Shown piece after piece: positions 43,009 to 50,910 of a DNA stretch of 64,000 nucleotides. How positions within the stretch are numbered: the first letter of the stretch is position 1; the number at the start of each line of letters is the position of its first letter. Below the pieces are notes generated by a model, which made no database searches, had not been told where the DNA came from, and saw only the letters and a program-made list of their open reading frames with translations. The translations under genes and the position numbers were made by a program. The DNA is from CAVRXQ01 sp963725215 (GTDB lineage Bacteria > Actinomycetota > Acidimicrobiia > Acidimicrobiales > Bog-793), in the NCBI GenBank assembly GCA_963725215.1, contig CAVRXQ010000007.1, forward strand, positions 186,001 to 250,000, given 5' to 3'.

Positions 43009-43388
43009 CTCGCCTCGTTCAACCGCTCAGACGAAGCCGATGTTTCCGCGAACACCCCGCCGATCGCATCGAGCGCCTCACGTCGGGCGCGGTAGTACAC
43101 CCACGTCCCGCGCCGTTCCGATTCCACGAGCCCGGCGTCCTTCAGGACGCGAAGGTGATGGGAGATCGTGGGCTGGGAGACGTCGAAGGGAACCGCGAGG
43201 TCACAGACGCACGCCTCGTCCGTGGTGACGATGAGCGACATCAACCGGAGGCGTACCGGATCCGCGAGTGCCTTCAACAGGTGGGCGACTGCCTCGGCCT
43301 GCTCGGGGTTCATCGCGTTTGCTCCGAGCGGGGTGCAGCAGCCGAATGGCGTCTCGACCGAGAGCTCACCCGACGTTTGAATAGACAT
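43005..43388 (-). CDS. arsR: ArsR-family metalloregulator
   Basis: 127 residues. Winged helix with LLKALADPVRLRLMSLI, VSQPTISHHLRVLKDAGLV and GTWVYY. Arsenic-sensing cysteines in ACVCDL; an extra Cys pair at the N terminus (FGCCTPLG) could be a second site, as in some actinobacterial ArsR proteins. ATG 43388 lies inside a palindromic region shared with the divergent arsI-like gene, consistent with autorepression. Confidence 0.94.
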   Translation of the reverse strand: MSIQTSGELSVETPFGCCTPLGANAMNPEQAEAVAHLLKALADPVRLRLMSLIVTTDEACVCDLAVPFDVSQPTISHHLRVLKDAGLVESERRGTWVYYRARREALDAIGGVFAETSASSERLNEAR

Positions 43389-43452
43389 CTATCTATGTTG
43401 ACAGGCGTCTATGCAAGCTGCAAGTATGGCTGTATCGATAGGCATCGATACA
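43381..43452. promoter_or_regulatory. Divergent ars operator region
   Basis: Between arsR (-) and the arsI-like gene (+): ACAT-N6-ATGT (43385-43398) across the arsR start; ATAGAC...GTCTAT (43381-43412); and a perfect 9-base dyad TGTATCGAT-AGGC-ATCGATACA (43431-43452) immediately before the AGGAGGCG of the plus-strand gene. The last is a strong candidate repressor site for the arsI-like gene. Confidence 0.55.
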
Positions 43453-43465
43453 GGAGGCGACGCAA

Positions 43466-43933
43466 ATGTCCCGTGTTCAGCTGGCGCTCCGGGTCTCTGA
43501 CCTCGAAGCGGCCATCGAGTTCTATTCGAAGCTTTTCGATGCCCCGGTGGCGAAAAGGCGTCCCGGGTACGCGAACTTCGCCATCGCGGAGCCGGCCCTC
43601 AAGCTCGTTCTGCTCGAAGGTGTCGCCGACGAGCCGACGCGGCTCGATCATCTCGGGGTCGAAGTGATGGACACCAAATCGGTCGCTGAGGCCGCCGAGC
43701 GGTTATCGAGTCGCGGCCTCGCGACCGAGGTCCAGGAGTCGACGCGCTGCTGCTACGCCGTGCAGGACAAGGTGTGGGTCAAAGGTCCCGGCGACGAGCC
43801 GTGGGAGATCTACACCGTGCTCGCGGACGATCGGCCCGATCTGGAAGGCGTCACCGACTCGGAGATGTCCGTAGTCGCCGGCGACGGGGGCTGTTGCACG
43901 CTGGACGCGGCGGGGAACAACGTCTGCTGCTGA
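43466..43933 (+). CDS. arsI: ArsI/CadI-type vicinal-oxygen-chelate dioxygenase
   Basis: 155 residues. ArsI cleaves the C-As bond of trivalent organoarsenicals; CadI is the cadmium-induced relative. Seen: LDHLGVEV (metal His), the vicinal Cys pair in STRCCYA, KVWVKGPGDEPWEIYTVL (metal Glu), and a Cys-rich end (GGCCTLD...NNVCC). The vicinal cysteines favour ArsI or CadI over ordinary glyoxalases. ATG 43466 follows AGGAGG by about 8 bases, just after a perfect palindrome. Confidence 0.85.
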   Translation: MSRVQLALRVSDLEAAIEFYSKLFDAPVAKRRPGYANFAIAEPALKLVLLEGVADEPTRLDHLGVEVMDTKSVAEAAERLSSRGLATEVQESTRCCYAVQDKVWVKGPGDEPWEIYTVLADDRPDLEGVTDSEMSVVAGDGGCCTLDAAGNNVCC

Positions 43934-43998
43934 GGGCGACGCGAGCCCGGGCGCTGTCGCCGCGTCCTGCAAGACAAACCGGCACGTAGCGTTGTGAC

Positions 43999-44628
43999 GT
44001 GAACATCGCGGAAGAACGTGCGAGGCACTGGGATCTGAGATATCGAGATCACGGTGCATCGCTGCCGAGTTGGTTCCAATCCGAACCGAGATTGTCACTC
44101 GAGCTGATTCGCGAGACCGGGGTCTCTCCGCAGACATCGGTGGTCGACGTCGGGGGCGGCGCGTCGAATCTCGTCGATCGACTCGTCGAAGCCGGTTTCT
44201 CCGATCTGACCGTGCTCGACGTGTCCGAGGTTGCCTTGAATGGGGCTCGCGAGCGCCTCTCGGAAGATCGCGGTGTGACTTGGCTCAACGAGGACGTCCT
44301 CTCGTGGAAGCCGGCGCGCGCGTTCGGTCTGTGGCACGACAGGGCGGTATTCCACTTCTTCGTCACCGAATCCGAGCGCAAGCGCTATCTCGACACGTTG
44401 CACGCCGCTTTGAGATCCGGCGGACACCTGATCATTGCGACATTCGCGCCGGATGGCCCAGAGTCGTGTTCGGGGTTGCCCGTCGAGCGCTACTCACCCG
44501 AGGATCTCTGCGCCCTCATCGGTCCCGGCTTCACCCTCGAATCAGCGCGCGCCGAATTGCACACAACTCCCGCAGGCACGCTCCAGCCCTTCACGTGGAT
44601 AGCGGGACGGTTGCGCCCACCATCGTGA
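43999..44628 (+). CDS. Class I SAM-dependent methyltransferase
   Basis: 209 residues. SAM-binding motif I VVDVGGGAS, acidic end TVLDVSEVAL, then RAVFHFFV and GGHLIIATFAPDGPESCSGL. The N-terminal HWDLRYRDHG is typical of a group of small-molecule methyltransferases found near metalloid genes. It lacks the Cys set of ArsM arsenite methyltransferases, so arsenic methylation is not supported. GTG 43999; 65 bases after the arsI-like gene, possibly co-transcribed. Confidence 0.82.
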   Translation: MNIAEERARHWDLRYRDHGASLPSWFQSEPRLSLELIRETGVSPQTSVVDVGGGASNLVDRLVEAGFSDLTVLDVSEVALNGARERLSEDRGVTWLNEDVLSWKPARAFGLWHDRAVFHFFVTESERKRYLDTLHAALRSGGHLIIATFAPDGPESCSGLPVERYSPEDLCALIGPGFTLESARAELHTTPAGTLQPFTWIAGRLRPPS

Positions 44629-44733
44629 ACCGACGCCGTGTGCTCTCGGGTCGTCCGGGCTTTTTCGCATCGCCAGGATTCGAGGTGGCCTGACTGTGCG
44701 CCAGCCATTTTCGCGAGACAGCATGGTGGTGCG

Positions 44734-45600
44734 ATGACGATGGTGACGACGCCATTGCGCGGCGTCGAAGCTCAGCTTTCTGGGGTAGTTCACCTGTACC
44801 CGTCGCCCGAGGGCGACGTCGTTGCCTTGCGCGGCGTCGATCTCGACATTCCCGCCGGCGAAGCGGTGGCGTTGCTCGGACCGTCCGGTGCTGGCAAGTC
44901 GACGGTCTTGTCGCTTCTCGCCGGCGAGTTCTCAGCCTCGGCCGGACTCGTCCGGGTCGCCGGGCACAACCTTGCGAAGATGAGCGACGAGGCGCTCGCC
45001 GCGTTGAGGGCGCGGGAGATCTCTCTTGTCGTGCAAGGTGCCGCCGCGAATCTCCTTCCGTACGCAACGGCTGATGAGAACGTGTGGTTCGCGCAGCGCG
45101 GGGCTCGACGACGAGGAAAGCAAATCGAGTACAGCGCCTCGGATTTGCTCGAACTGTTCGGGCTCAGCCGGATCGCGAACGTCCCTGTCGAACACTGTTC
45201 GACGGGGGACCGTCAGCGCCTCGCGCTCGTCACCGGGGTGGCGGTGGCTCCCCGCCTTTTGCTCGTCGACGAACCCACGAGCCAGCTCTCGGTGTCAGAC
45301 CGCGATCTCGTCATCGAGATGTTGTTCCGCATTCACGACGAACTCGCGATGACGATCGTCGTCGTGACTCACGATGCCGCGGTCGCCCAGCACTTCGCGA
45401 GGACGGTGACCATCCTCGACGGGCGCGTCGGAGCCGAAGGACGCAAGGGCACCGAATACTCGGTGATCGGCCAGGACGGGAGCGTCCGCATTCCGAACGA
45501 AATGTTGGAATCGATGCCCCCCGGCAGTTTCGTGCGATTCGCCCGGACCGACACCGGCCTCGAGATGCATCTCGCGGCCCATGACGAGGAGTCCGCGTGA
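44734..45600 (+). CDS. ABC ATPase with degenerate signature and AbrB-like tail
   Basis: 288 residues. Walker A GPSGAGKST, Walker B LLLVDEPTSQLS, switch VTHD; but the signature is CSTGDRQRLAL instead of LSGGQ and the Q-loop is VVQGAAANLLP. The C terminus (YSVIGQDGSVRIPNEMLE, PPGSFVRF) resembles a SpoVT-AbrB-like beta module, seen at the end of some actinobacterial LolD-like ATPases. Overlaps a second ATPase gene by 4 bases. No permease is encoded beside them. Confidence 0.88.
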   Translation: MTMVTTPLRGVEAQLSGVVHLYPSPEGDVVALRGVDLDIPAGEAVALLGPSGAGKSTVLSLLAGEFSASAGLVRVAGHNLAKMSDEALAALRAREISLVVQGAAANLLPYATADENVWFAQRGARRRGKQIEYSASDLLELFGLSRIANVPVEHCSTGDRQRLALVTGVAVAPRLLLVDEPTSQLSVSDRDLVIEMLFRIHDELAMTIVVVTHDAAVAQHFARTVTILDGRVGAEGRKGTEYSVIGQDGSVRIPNEMLESMPPGSFVRFARTDTGLEMHLAAHDEESA

Positions 45601-46274
45601 CCGAGGCGGTGGTCGAAGCCTTCGGCCTCGGCTTTGACGGTGATCATGGTCCGCTCTTCGACGGTGTCAACCTCTCGGTACAAGAGCGAGAACTGCTCGT
45701 CGTCACCGGGGCTGCCGGTACCGGTAAGTCCGTCCTCGCGGGGATCCTGGCGGGCGTGATCGCTCCCCATCGTGGACGCGTGAATTTCGAAGGCGCACCG
45801 ATGCCAGAGGTGGGACAACGCGGCGACAGGCCCGCCTTCGCTCCCCAAGACGGAGCGCTCGTCCCCGAGCTCACGGCGGCCGAGTCAGTCGGGCTGCCCC
45901 TTCAATTGCGCGGCATCGCCGCTGAAGAGATCGACCGGCGCGTCGACTACTGGCTCGGTGTTCTCGGTCTCGCCGCGTGCACCGACCGCGCCGTCGCCGA
46001 CTTGTCCGGCGGTCAACGTCAGCGGGTCTCGATCGCCCGCACGTTTGCCACTCAGTCGGACGCGCTCATCTTCGACGAGCCGACCGCGGAGATCGACGCC
46101 GCCAACCGAGCCCTCGTGCTCTCGCTGATGTTGGACGCACGCGACCACGGCTCGGCGGTGATCGCGATCTCCCATGACGAAGATGTCGCGACGGGGGCGA
46201 ATCGCCTCTTCGATTTGACGCCGGCGAGCCAAATGTCCGCGGCGGCGGGTTCGTCGTTCGATTCCTCGGCCTAG
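45597..46274 (+). CDS. ABC ATPase (second of an orphan pair)
   Basis: 225 residues. Walker A GAAGTGKS, signature LSGGQRQRVSIAR, Walker B LIFDEPTAEID, switch SHDED. The Q-loop FAPQDGALVPELTAAES is recognisable. GTG 45597 overlaps the first ATPase stop (GTGA). With one degenerate and one canonical signature the two could form an asymmetric heterodimer serving a permease elsewhere. Confidence 0.9.
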   Translation: MTEAVVEAFGLGFDGDHGPLFDGVNLSVQERELLVVTGAAGTGKSVLAGILAGVIAPHRGRVNFEGAPMPEVGQRGDRPAFAPQDGALVPELTAAESVGLPLQLRGIAAEEIDRRVDYWLGVLGLAACTDRAVADLSGGQRQRVSIARTFATQSDALIFDEPTAEIDAANRALVLSLMLDARDHGSAVIAISHDEDVATGANRLFDLTPASQMSAAAGSSFDSSA

Positions 46275-46275
46275 C

Positions 46276-46596
46276 TCAGCCGCCAACGACGACGCACTCG
46301 CTTACTTGAAGCGTCCCTCCACGCGCGATGAACGGATGGCTCTCGACGAGCGCGACGGCGCCTTCGAGGTCGTCGGCCTCCAAGATCGAGTAGCCGCCGA
46401 TCGCGGCCTCGTTCTGGCCGTCGGTTGCGCCCGAGGCGCTAACGGTTTTGGCTGCGCCTACGGGAGCCCCTGGATCGACGAGCAACCGCCCCACGCCTCC
46501 CGCCCATCCTTGGAAGGCCTCGAGCATCATGCGCGCCGCTTCGGGGTCGCTCGGCATCCCGGGGCCGCCGTGGTAGGTGACGAGGAACTTCGCCAT
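46276..46596 (-). CDS. YCII-related protein
   Basis: 106 residues, dimeric ferredoxin-like (YCII) fold expected. Seen: KFLVTYHGG, GWAGGVGRLLVDPGAPVG, GGYSILEADDLEGAVALVESHPFIARGGTLQVSE. ATG 46596 has a strong GGAGGAGAG site. Function of this subgroup is unknown. Convergent with the ABC gene, one base apart. A longer frame upstream runs antisense through the TMEM175 gene and is rejected. Confidence 0.88.
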   Translation of the reverse strand: MAKFLVTYHGGPGMPSDPEAARMMLEAFQGWAGGVGRLLVDPGAPVGAAKTVSASGATDGQNEAAIGGYSILEADDLEGAVALVESHPFIARGGTLQVSECVVVGG

Positions 46597-46666
46597 CTCT
46601 CCTCCTCGGTCTTCGCCAGACTGGATTTGATCAGCCCGCGTGAGATCACGCAATTGAGCTGCATTT

Positions 46667-47389
46667 TTGGTGGTTGGCGGCGACGCGCGCCCGACGAAGC
46701 TGTGGTTGGCGCGCGTCGGGATCCGGTGGAGTAGGAATCCGACGATAGGCACAGGGCGTCTCGAGGCGTTCAGCGACGCCGTGATCGCAATCTTGATCAC
46801 CGTGATGGTGCTTGAGCTGAAGATTCCGCACGGGACGGGGATCCACGCGTTGCGCCCGCTCGTGCCGATCGGCCTCACCTACGTGCTGAGCTTCACCTTC
46901 CTCGGTATCTACTGGAACAACCACCGCCACATGCTGCATGGGACCGGGCGGGTGAACGGCAAGGTGCTCTGGGCGAACCTTCACCTTTTGTTCTGGCTCT
47001 CGCTCATTCCCGTCGCGACCGGTTGGGTAGGCACGAACGGCTTCGCATCGCTACCGGTCGCGATGTATGGCGTCGTGTTGTTTGCCGACGGGACGGCGTA
47101 CTACATCCTCGAACGGACGATCGTCTCCTCGGACGCGAAGAACGCCCTCGTCGCGGAAGCGGTCGCCCGGCCGACCAAAGAGAAGTTGTCGGTCCTCGTC
47201 TACGCCGTCGCAATCCCGATTGCATTCGCAGATCGTTGGGTTTCGCTCGCGCTTTACGTCGCCGTCGCGCTGATGTGGATCGTTCCCGATCGCCGTTTCG
47301 AGCGTGCCTTTGAGCGCGACCGCGAAGATCGAAGAGCGCTCAGGATCCCGCCGGCGACACCGTCTTCCAGTTCGGACGCGCCGGAATGA
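46667..47389 (+). CDS. TMEM175-family potassium channel-like protein
   Basis: 240 residues, about six membrane helices. The hallmark RLEAFSDAVIAILITVMVLELKIP is present (R-x3-F-S-D), as is FLGIYWNNHRHMLHGTGRV. Bacterial TMEM175 proteins form tetrameric K+-permeable channels. TTG 46667 is taken; GTG 46670 or a start nearer RLEAFSD are possible because family members usually begin a few residues before that motif. Its 3' end overlaps the convergent gene by about 50 bases. Confidence 0.87.
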   Translation: MVVGGDARPTKLWLARVGIRWSRNPTIGTGRLEAFSDAVIAILITVMVLELKIPHGTGIHALRPLVPIGLTYVLSFTFLGIYWNNHRHMLHGTGRVNGKVLWANLHLLFWLSLIPVATGWVGTNGFASLPVAMYGVVLFADGTAYYILERTIVSSDAKNALVAEAVARPTKEKLSVLVYAVAIPIAFADRWVSLALYVAVALMWIVPDRRFERAFERDREDRRALRIPPATPSSSSDAPE

Positions 47390-49016
47390 TCTTTCCTGCG
47401 GGGCCCTGGCCGAACAACCACAGCAGGTTCTCGGTGATCTTCTGAACGGCGTGATCGGGACAGACCGGGACGCCCTTCGGACACGCCGACATCGCGTCGA
47501 TCCAGTTCACGTTGCCGCTGTCGAACACCCCGGCCTTGCTCGACGGGCTCGTGTAGTAGGTCATGTCGGAGTACGTGTCGCCGTTCCACTCGCCCTGGTT
47601 GGTGTACGCGACGTTGAGCGGGACAGGCGAGTGCCCGAGGACTTCGACGTTCTGCGGTGTCCCGTACGCGGCGTCGATGTGGTCGATGTCGGAGTCGATG
47701 ACCCGAGGAACGACAGAGCCGTTGTGCAGTCCCGTGCCTTTGAAGATCCAAGCCCTCGCGTCGTGCACGACAAAAGGTGTCGGCGCGGCGCCAGGCAGTA
47801 GGTACCCGCTGTAGATCTGGCCGGTGAACGGGGTCGAGTTCCAATCCGTGGGCGGCGATGCCCACGTGTTCCCCGTCACCTCGTTCGGGTTGCCGTGACC
47901 GTTCAAGGGGTCTTCGCTCGAATCTCGATAATCGACCTCTTCGCGGTCGGGACCGAGGGGAGACGGCTGCAGGCGGGCGTGACGGACGATCGCCGCCGCG
48001 CTCATGAAGGCGATGTTCACCCCCCGCGCGAGCGCGTCCTGTGCACCCTGCAGTTCGGGATACGTCCAGGTTTCGTCGTGACCGAGAGAAAGAAGCACCC
48101 GATGGGCGAGCAGCACGTCCGGATGCTCGTCGACGGTGACGTCGGTGCAATACGCGACGTCGAGCCCGTCCTTTTCCATCAAACGGAGCAGCGGGTACTC
48201 GTTTGACAAGAAGTCCGACGCGCCGTTGCCGTCGGCTTGGGGACGGTCGAACGAGACGACGCGCGCCCGATTGCACACCGGGTACGTGGGAACACCGGGC
48301 GCGCATGACCCCTCGCCTTGGTAGAAGTCGTAGCCGCCGAACGCGTTCCAGCCTTGTTCGGTGAGGCTGCGGCTCATAAACAAGTACGTGGCCTTGCTCG
48401 AAGGCGCCCACACCGTGAGCTGTACGTACGCCTGTTGGTTGCCGTTACCGACCAGCTTCAAGAGGTAGTCGCCTTGATAAAACGCGCTCGTGATCTTGAT
48501 GACGAGCGACCGATGCCAGTTCGCGCACGAGACCATGTTGATGCCGGAAGTAAATCGGCACGACGGCTGGACGTGACCGGATACCGGGCCCGAGCGCCAG
48601 ACCTCGTGACCGCCATTGCCGCCGTAGTACCCCATGCGGTACGCGGTGATGTGGAAAGAAGAGGCGGTCGTCGAGACGTAGATCCCGACCCGATCGCCGA
48701 CCTGCGCGTAATTCAGTCCCGCGAAACCTTCGATGGAGCCAAACGACCGGTGCCCGGAGATCTGCCACGCCTTGGTCCCTGAGAGCTTGTTCTGGGCGAT
48801 GATCGCCTTCGATACGACGCCGTTTGGCCCGAGGAAGGTCGCCTTGTTCGAGGTCGCGGGTCGATCCGCGCCCGGAGACGATCCGTTTCGCACGACGACG
48901 AGCGAAAGGGCAACGCCGAGAGCGACGAGGCACGCCGCGACTGGGACGAGAAGCATCCGGTTTCCGGGCTTCGAGGCGGCGACGTCACCTCCACGGGTTG
49001 AGGCGAGGTGAGGCAC
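47340..49016 (-). CDS. Exported N,N-dimethylformamidase large-subunit-like protein
   Basis: 558 residues from GTG 49016. N-terminal anchor or signal (MLLVPVAACLVALGVALSLVVV), then a beta-rich domain (VGIYVSTTASSFHITAYRMGYYGG) and the domain related to the C-terminal part of dimethylformamidase beta subunits (FDRPQADGNG, FLSNEYPLLRLMEKDGLDVAYCTD, LLSLGHDETWTYPELQGAQDALARGVNIAFMSAAA; quoted in pieces). Similar proteins are common and exported in actinobacteria; substrate unknown. The small dimethylformamidase subunit is absent. ATG near residue 20 is an alternative start. Confidence 0.8.
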   Translation of the reverse strand: MPHLASTRGGDVAASKPGNRMLLVPVAACLVALGVALSLVVVRNGSSPGADRPATSNKATFLGPNGVVSKAIIAQNKLSGTKAWQISGHRSFGSIEGFAGLNYAQVGDRVGIYVSTTASSFHITAYRMGYYGGNGGHEVWRSGPVSGHVQPSCRFTSGINMVSCANWHRSLVIKITSAFYQGDYLLKLVGNGNQQAYVQLTVWAPSSKATYLFMSRSLTEQGWNAFGGYDFYQGEGSCAPGVPTYPVCNRARVVSFDRPQADGNGASDFLSNEYPLLRLMEKDGLDVAYCTDVTVDEHPDVLLAHRVLLSLGHDETWTYPELQGAQDALARGVNIAFMSAAAIVRHARLQPSPLGPDREEVDYRDSSEDPLNGHGNPNEVTGNTWASPPTDWNSTPFTGQIYSGYLLPGAAPTPFVVHDARAWIFKGTGLHNGSVVPRVIDSDIDHIDAAYGTPQNVEVLGHSPVPLNVAYTNQGEWNGDTYSDMTYYTSPSSKAGVFDSGNVNWIDAMSACPKGVPVCPDHAVQKITENLLWLFGQGPAGKIIPARPNWKTVSPAGS

Positions 49017-49131
49017 AACGAGTGATCGTATTTGAGCACGTCGATGGCTACGCCGCGTCCGACGGTGCGGTCGGCTTCGATCGCCGATACCTTCATGTCG
49101 GCTGGGAGCGGCAAGCGAAAGGATTCCGAGA

Positions 49132-49374
49132 ATGGATGACACGACGATCGTCCATCGCATCGGCGAGCTCGTCGACGAAGAGCATCGCCTCGAACAGTCG
49201 CACGGCGACCGACCGCTCTCGACAGAAGAGCACGAGCGGATGAAGGAGATCGAAGAACATCTCGATCAGTGCTGGGATCTGCTCCGTCAGCGACGGGCCC
49301 GGCGCTCGGCTGGACAGAATCCCGACGAGGCCTCGGAGCGTTCGATCAGCGTCGTCGAGCACTACCAGCAGTAA
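49132..49374 (+). CDS. DUF2630 family protein
   Basis: 80 residues, all helical and highly charged. Family signature is clear: IGELVDEEHRLEQ, HLDQCWDLLRQRRARR, NPDEASERSISVVEHYQQ. DUF2630 is nearly confined to actinobacteria and its role is unknown. Overlaps antisense with unused 5' extension of the minus-strand neighbour. Followed by a strong hairpin. Confidence 0.92.
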   Translation: MDDTTIVHRIGELVDEEHRLEQSHGDRPLSTEEHERMKEIEEHLDQCWDLLRQRRARRSAGQNPDEASERSISVVEHYQQ

Positions 49375-49404
49375 TAGCCGTACGCGCCGCAGCGCGAGGA
49401 GAAC

Positions 49405-49445
49405 ATCGGCAGCGCCGAGGGTTGTCGAACCTCGCGACTGCCGAT
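49405..49445 (+). terminator. Terminator-like hairpin after DUF2630
   Basis: ATCGGCAG (49405-49412) pairs with CTGCCGAT (49438-49445), and the inside continues with CGAGG-(G)-TT against AACCTCG with a bulged G and loop GTCG. Lies 30 bases downstream of the DUF2630 stop and before the fluoride locus, so it should separate the two. Confidence 0.6.
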
Positions 49446-49488
49446 CGTGAATCTGCCCCGACTCTCGGTACGATCAATGTCGCGTCAC

Positions 49489-49550
49489 GGTGGAGGGGCT
49501 CGCCGCTAATCGTCCTCGCTTGAGCGACCAACGGTCCCTGACTCGAAGAT
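49489..49550 (+). promoter_or_regulatory. Possible fluoride riboswitch (crcB motif)
   Basis: Upstream of crcB: GGTG-GAGGGGCT-CGCC fits the 5' element GGYGAUGRNGYYYGCC except at two normally conserved positions; a short TCGC-TTGA-GCGA hairpin follows, then AACGGTCCCTGAC, where TCCCT can pair with AGGGG of the first loop to form the expected pseudoknot. Context (two crcB genes) supports it; the altered AU core argues for caution. Confidence 0.5.
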
Positions 49551-49592
49551 CAGACCGAGGAGGGACTGCTGGCGCGCCCACGTGTACTCGCC

Positions 49593-50054
49593 ATGCCTTT
49601 GCCGACGCGCGTGCGGCGATCTGCGATTCGTCGCGTCGTCGGAGACCCCTCGGACCTCGCGCTCGTGTTCCTCGGCGGTTGCGCCGGAGGCGCGATCCGT
49701 TATGCAGCGGGCTCAGTCGTGGAGACGAGTCTTCGTTTTCCCTGGCCCGTGCTCGCGGTGAACCTCGCCGGCGCCTTTGTCGTTTGCCTCGCCCTCGTGC
49801 TGAGCGAGTCGCTCACCTCGTCGCGACGGCTTCGACTGTTCGTCGGAATCGGACTGTGCGGATCCCTGACGACCATGTCGTCTGTGGTGGACTTCGCGGA
49901 CCGCGCGTTCGGGCACGGCCGTCCCGAAGAAGCGGCCCTCTACCTCGCGACGACGATATTTGGTGGGCTGGCGGCGGGATCATTCGGGCTCGTCGTTGGT
50001 CGGTCGATCCGCGCCAATAGATGGCGGCCACTCGAAGAACGGAGAGAACGATGA
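49593..50054 (+). CDS. crcB: Fluoride channel subunit CrcB/Fluc (first)
   Basis: 153 residues with four membrane helices. Seen: GGCAGGAIRYAAG (helix 1), FPWPVLAVNLAGAFVV (helix 2 with the conserved Asn), GLCGSLTTMSSVVDF (the helix 3 break that lines the pore) and a fourth helix. Longer than usual because of a basic N-terminal extension of about 20 residues; ATG 49593 lacks a clear Shine-Dalgarno. Overlaps DUF190 by 4 bases. Two different crcB genes suggest a heterodimeric channel. Confidence 0.92.
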   Translation: MPLPTRVRRSAIRRVVGDPSDLALVFLGGCAGGAIRYAAGSVVETSLRFPWPVLAVNLAGAFVVCLALVLSESLTSSRRLRLFVGIGLCGSLTTMSSVVDFADRAFGHGRPEEAALYLATTIFGGLAAGSFGLVVGRSIRANRWRPLEERRER

Positions 50055-50404
50055 GGCTCGAGGGCTCGGCGCTTCGCCTTTCGATTTACATCGGGGAGTC
50101 GGACCGTTGGCACCACAAACCCCTTTACACCGAGATCGTGCACCGAGCGCAGGCCGCCGGACTCGCTGGATCGAGCGTGTTTCGAGGGATCGAGGGCTTC
50201 GGTGCTTCGAGTCATCTGCACACGCAACGGCTCCTCAGCCTCTCTGAGGATCTCCCGATCGCCGTGATCATCGTTGACAGGGAAGACCGAATCCGTGCCT
50301 TTCTCCCTGAGGTCGAAGAAGTCGTCGCGGAGGGTCTTGTCATCCTCGACGAGGTCGAAGTGGCGCGACACGTGGCGCGCGGATTCGAGGAGAAAGCGCC
50401 GTGA
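50051..50404 (+). CDS. DUF190 family protein
   Basis: 117 residues, ferredoxin-like PII-type fold expected. Seen: LRLSIYIGESDRWHHKPLYTEIVHRA, GLAGSSVFRGIEGFG, LPIAVIIVDREDRI. DUF190 genes often sit with crcB and may regulate or sense for the channel; this is inferred from association only. ATG 50051 and the stop both overlap neighbours by 4 bases. Confidence 0.92.
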   Translation: MRLEGSALRLSIYIGESDRWHHKPLYTEIVHRAQAAGLAGSSVFRGIEGFGASSHLHTQRLLSLSEDLPIAVIIVDREDRIRAFLPEVEEVVAEGLVILDEVEVARHVARGFEEKAP

Positions 50405-50769
50405 TCGTCGGCCTATCCATCGCCGCGTTGTCTGGCGTTGGATCAGTCCTCCGATTCGTCGTCGACCGCGCCTTGCAGCGCCGAGTCCGGACTGTCTTTC
50501 CGACCGGCACGTTGGCGGTGAACTCCACCGCCGCGTTCGCGATCGGCCTCGTGTCGGGGCTCGCCGCGCACCACGGTGCGCCGGCCACCGCGGTGAAGCT
50601 GTCTGCGGTCGGATTCCTCGGCGGGTATTCGACCTTCTCGACGTGGACTTTCGAGACGCTCGCGCTCGGAGAGTCGGGAGCTCTGCTCGAGGCCGGGCTC
50701 AACGTTGCTGGCACATTCGTCCTCGCGTTGTTCGGCGCGGCGGCGGGATACGGCGTCGGATCGCTCTGA
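50401..50769 (+). CDS. crcB: Fluoride channel subunit CrcB/Fluc (second)
   Basis: 122 residues, four helices. Seen: GVGSVLRFVVD, FPTGTLAVNSTAAFAIG, GFLGGYSTFSTWTFE (pore helix break with the Phe-containing motif) and LEAGLNVAGTFVLALFGAA. GTG 50401 overlaps the DUF190 stop (GTGA). Classic short Fluc; together with the first copy likely forms an antiparallel heterodimer exporting fluoride. Confidence 0.94.
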   Translation: MIVGLSIAALSGVGSVLRFVVDRALQRRVRTVFPTGTLAVNSTAAFAIGLVSGLAAHHGAPATAVKLSAVGFLGGYSTFSTWTFETLALGESGALLEAGLNVAGTFVLALFGAAAGYGVGSL

Positions 50770-50910
50770 GCTGCCCACACCAAGGACGAGGTTCAACTGG
50801 CGTCGACCGACAGGACGAACGGCCCTTCACCCCGCTCCGCCCACGAGGTTTGCTGGATGTGACGGCGAGCGCGTCCCGCGCGTGCTGGATTCGTTCGTCT
50901 GGAGGTCTCC

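Noticed and set aside
43999..44628. ArsM arsenite methyltransferase
   Set aside because: The conserved arsenic-binding cysteines are absent; only a generic SAM-dependent fold is supported.
46597..46878. N-terminal extension of the YCII gene
   Set aside because: It would run antisense through the TMEM175 gene; the ATG at 46596 has an excellent ribosome-binding site and matches the family start.
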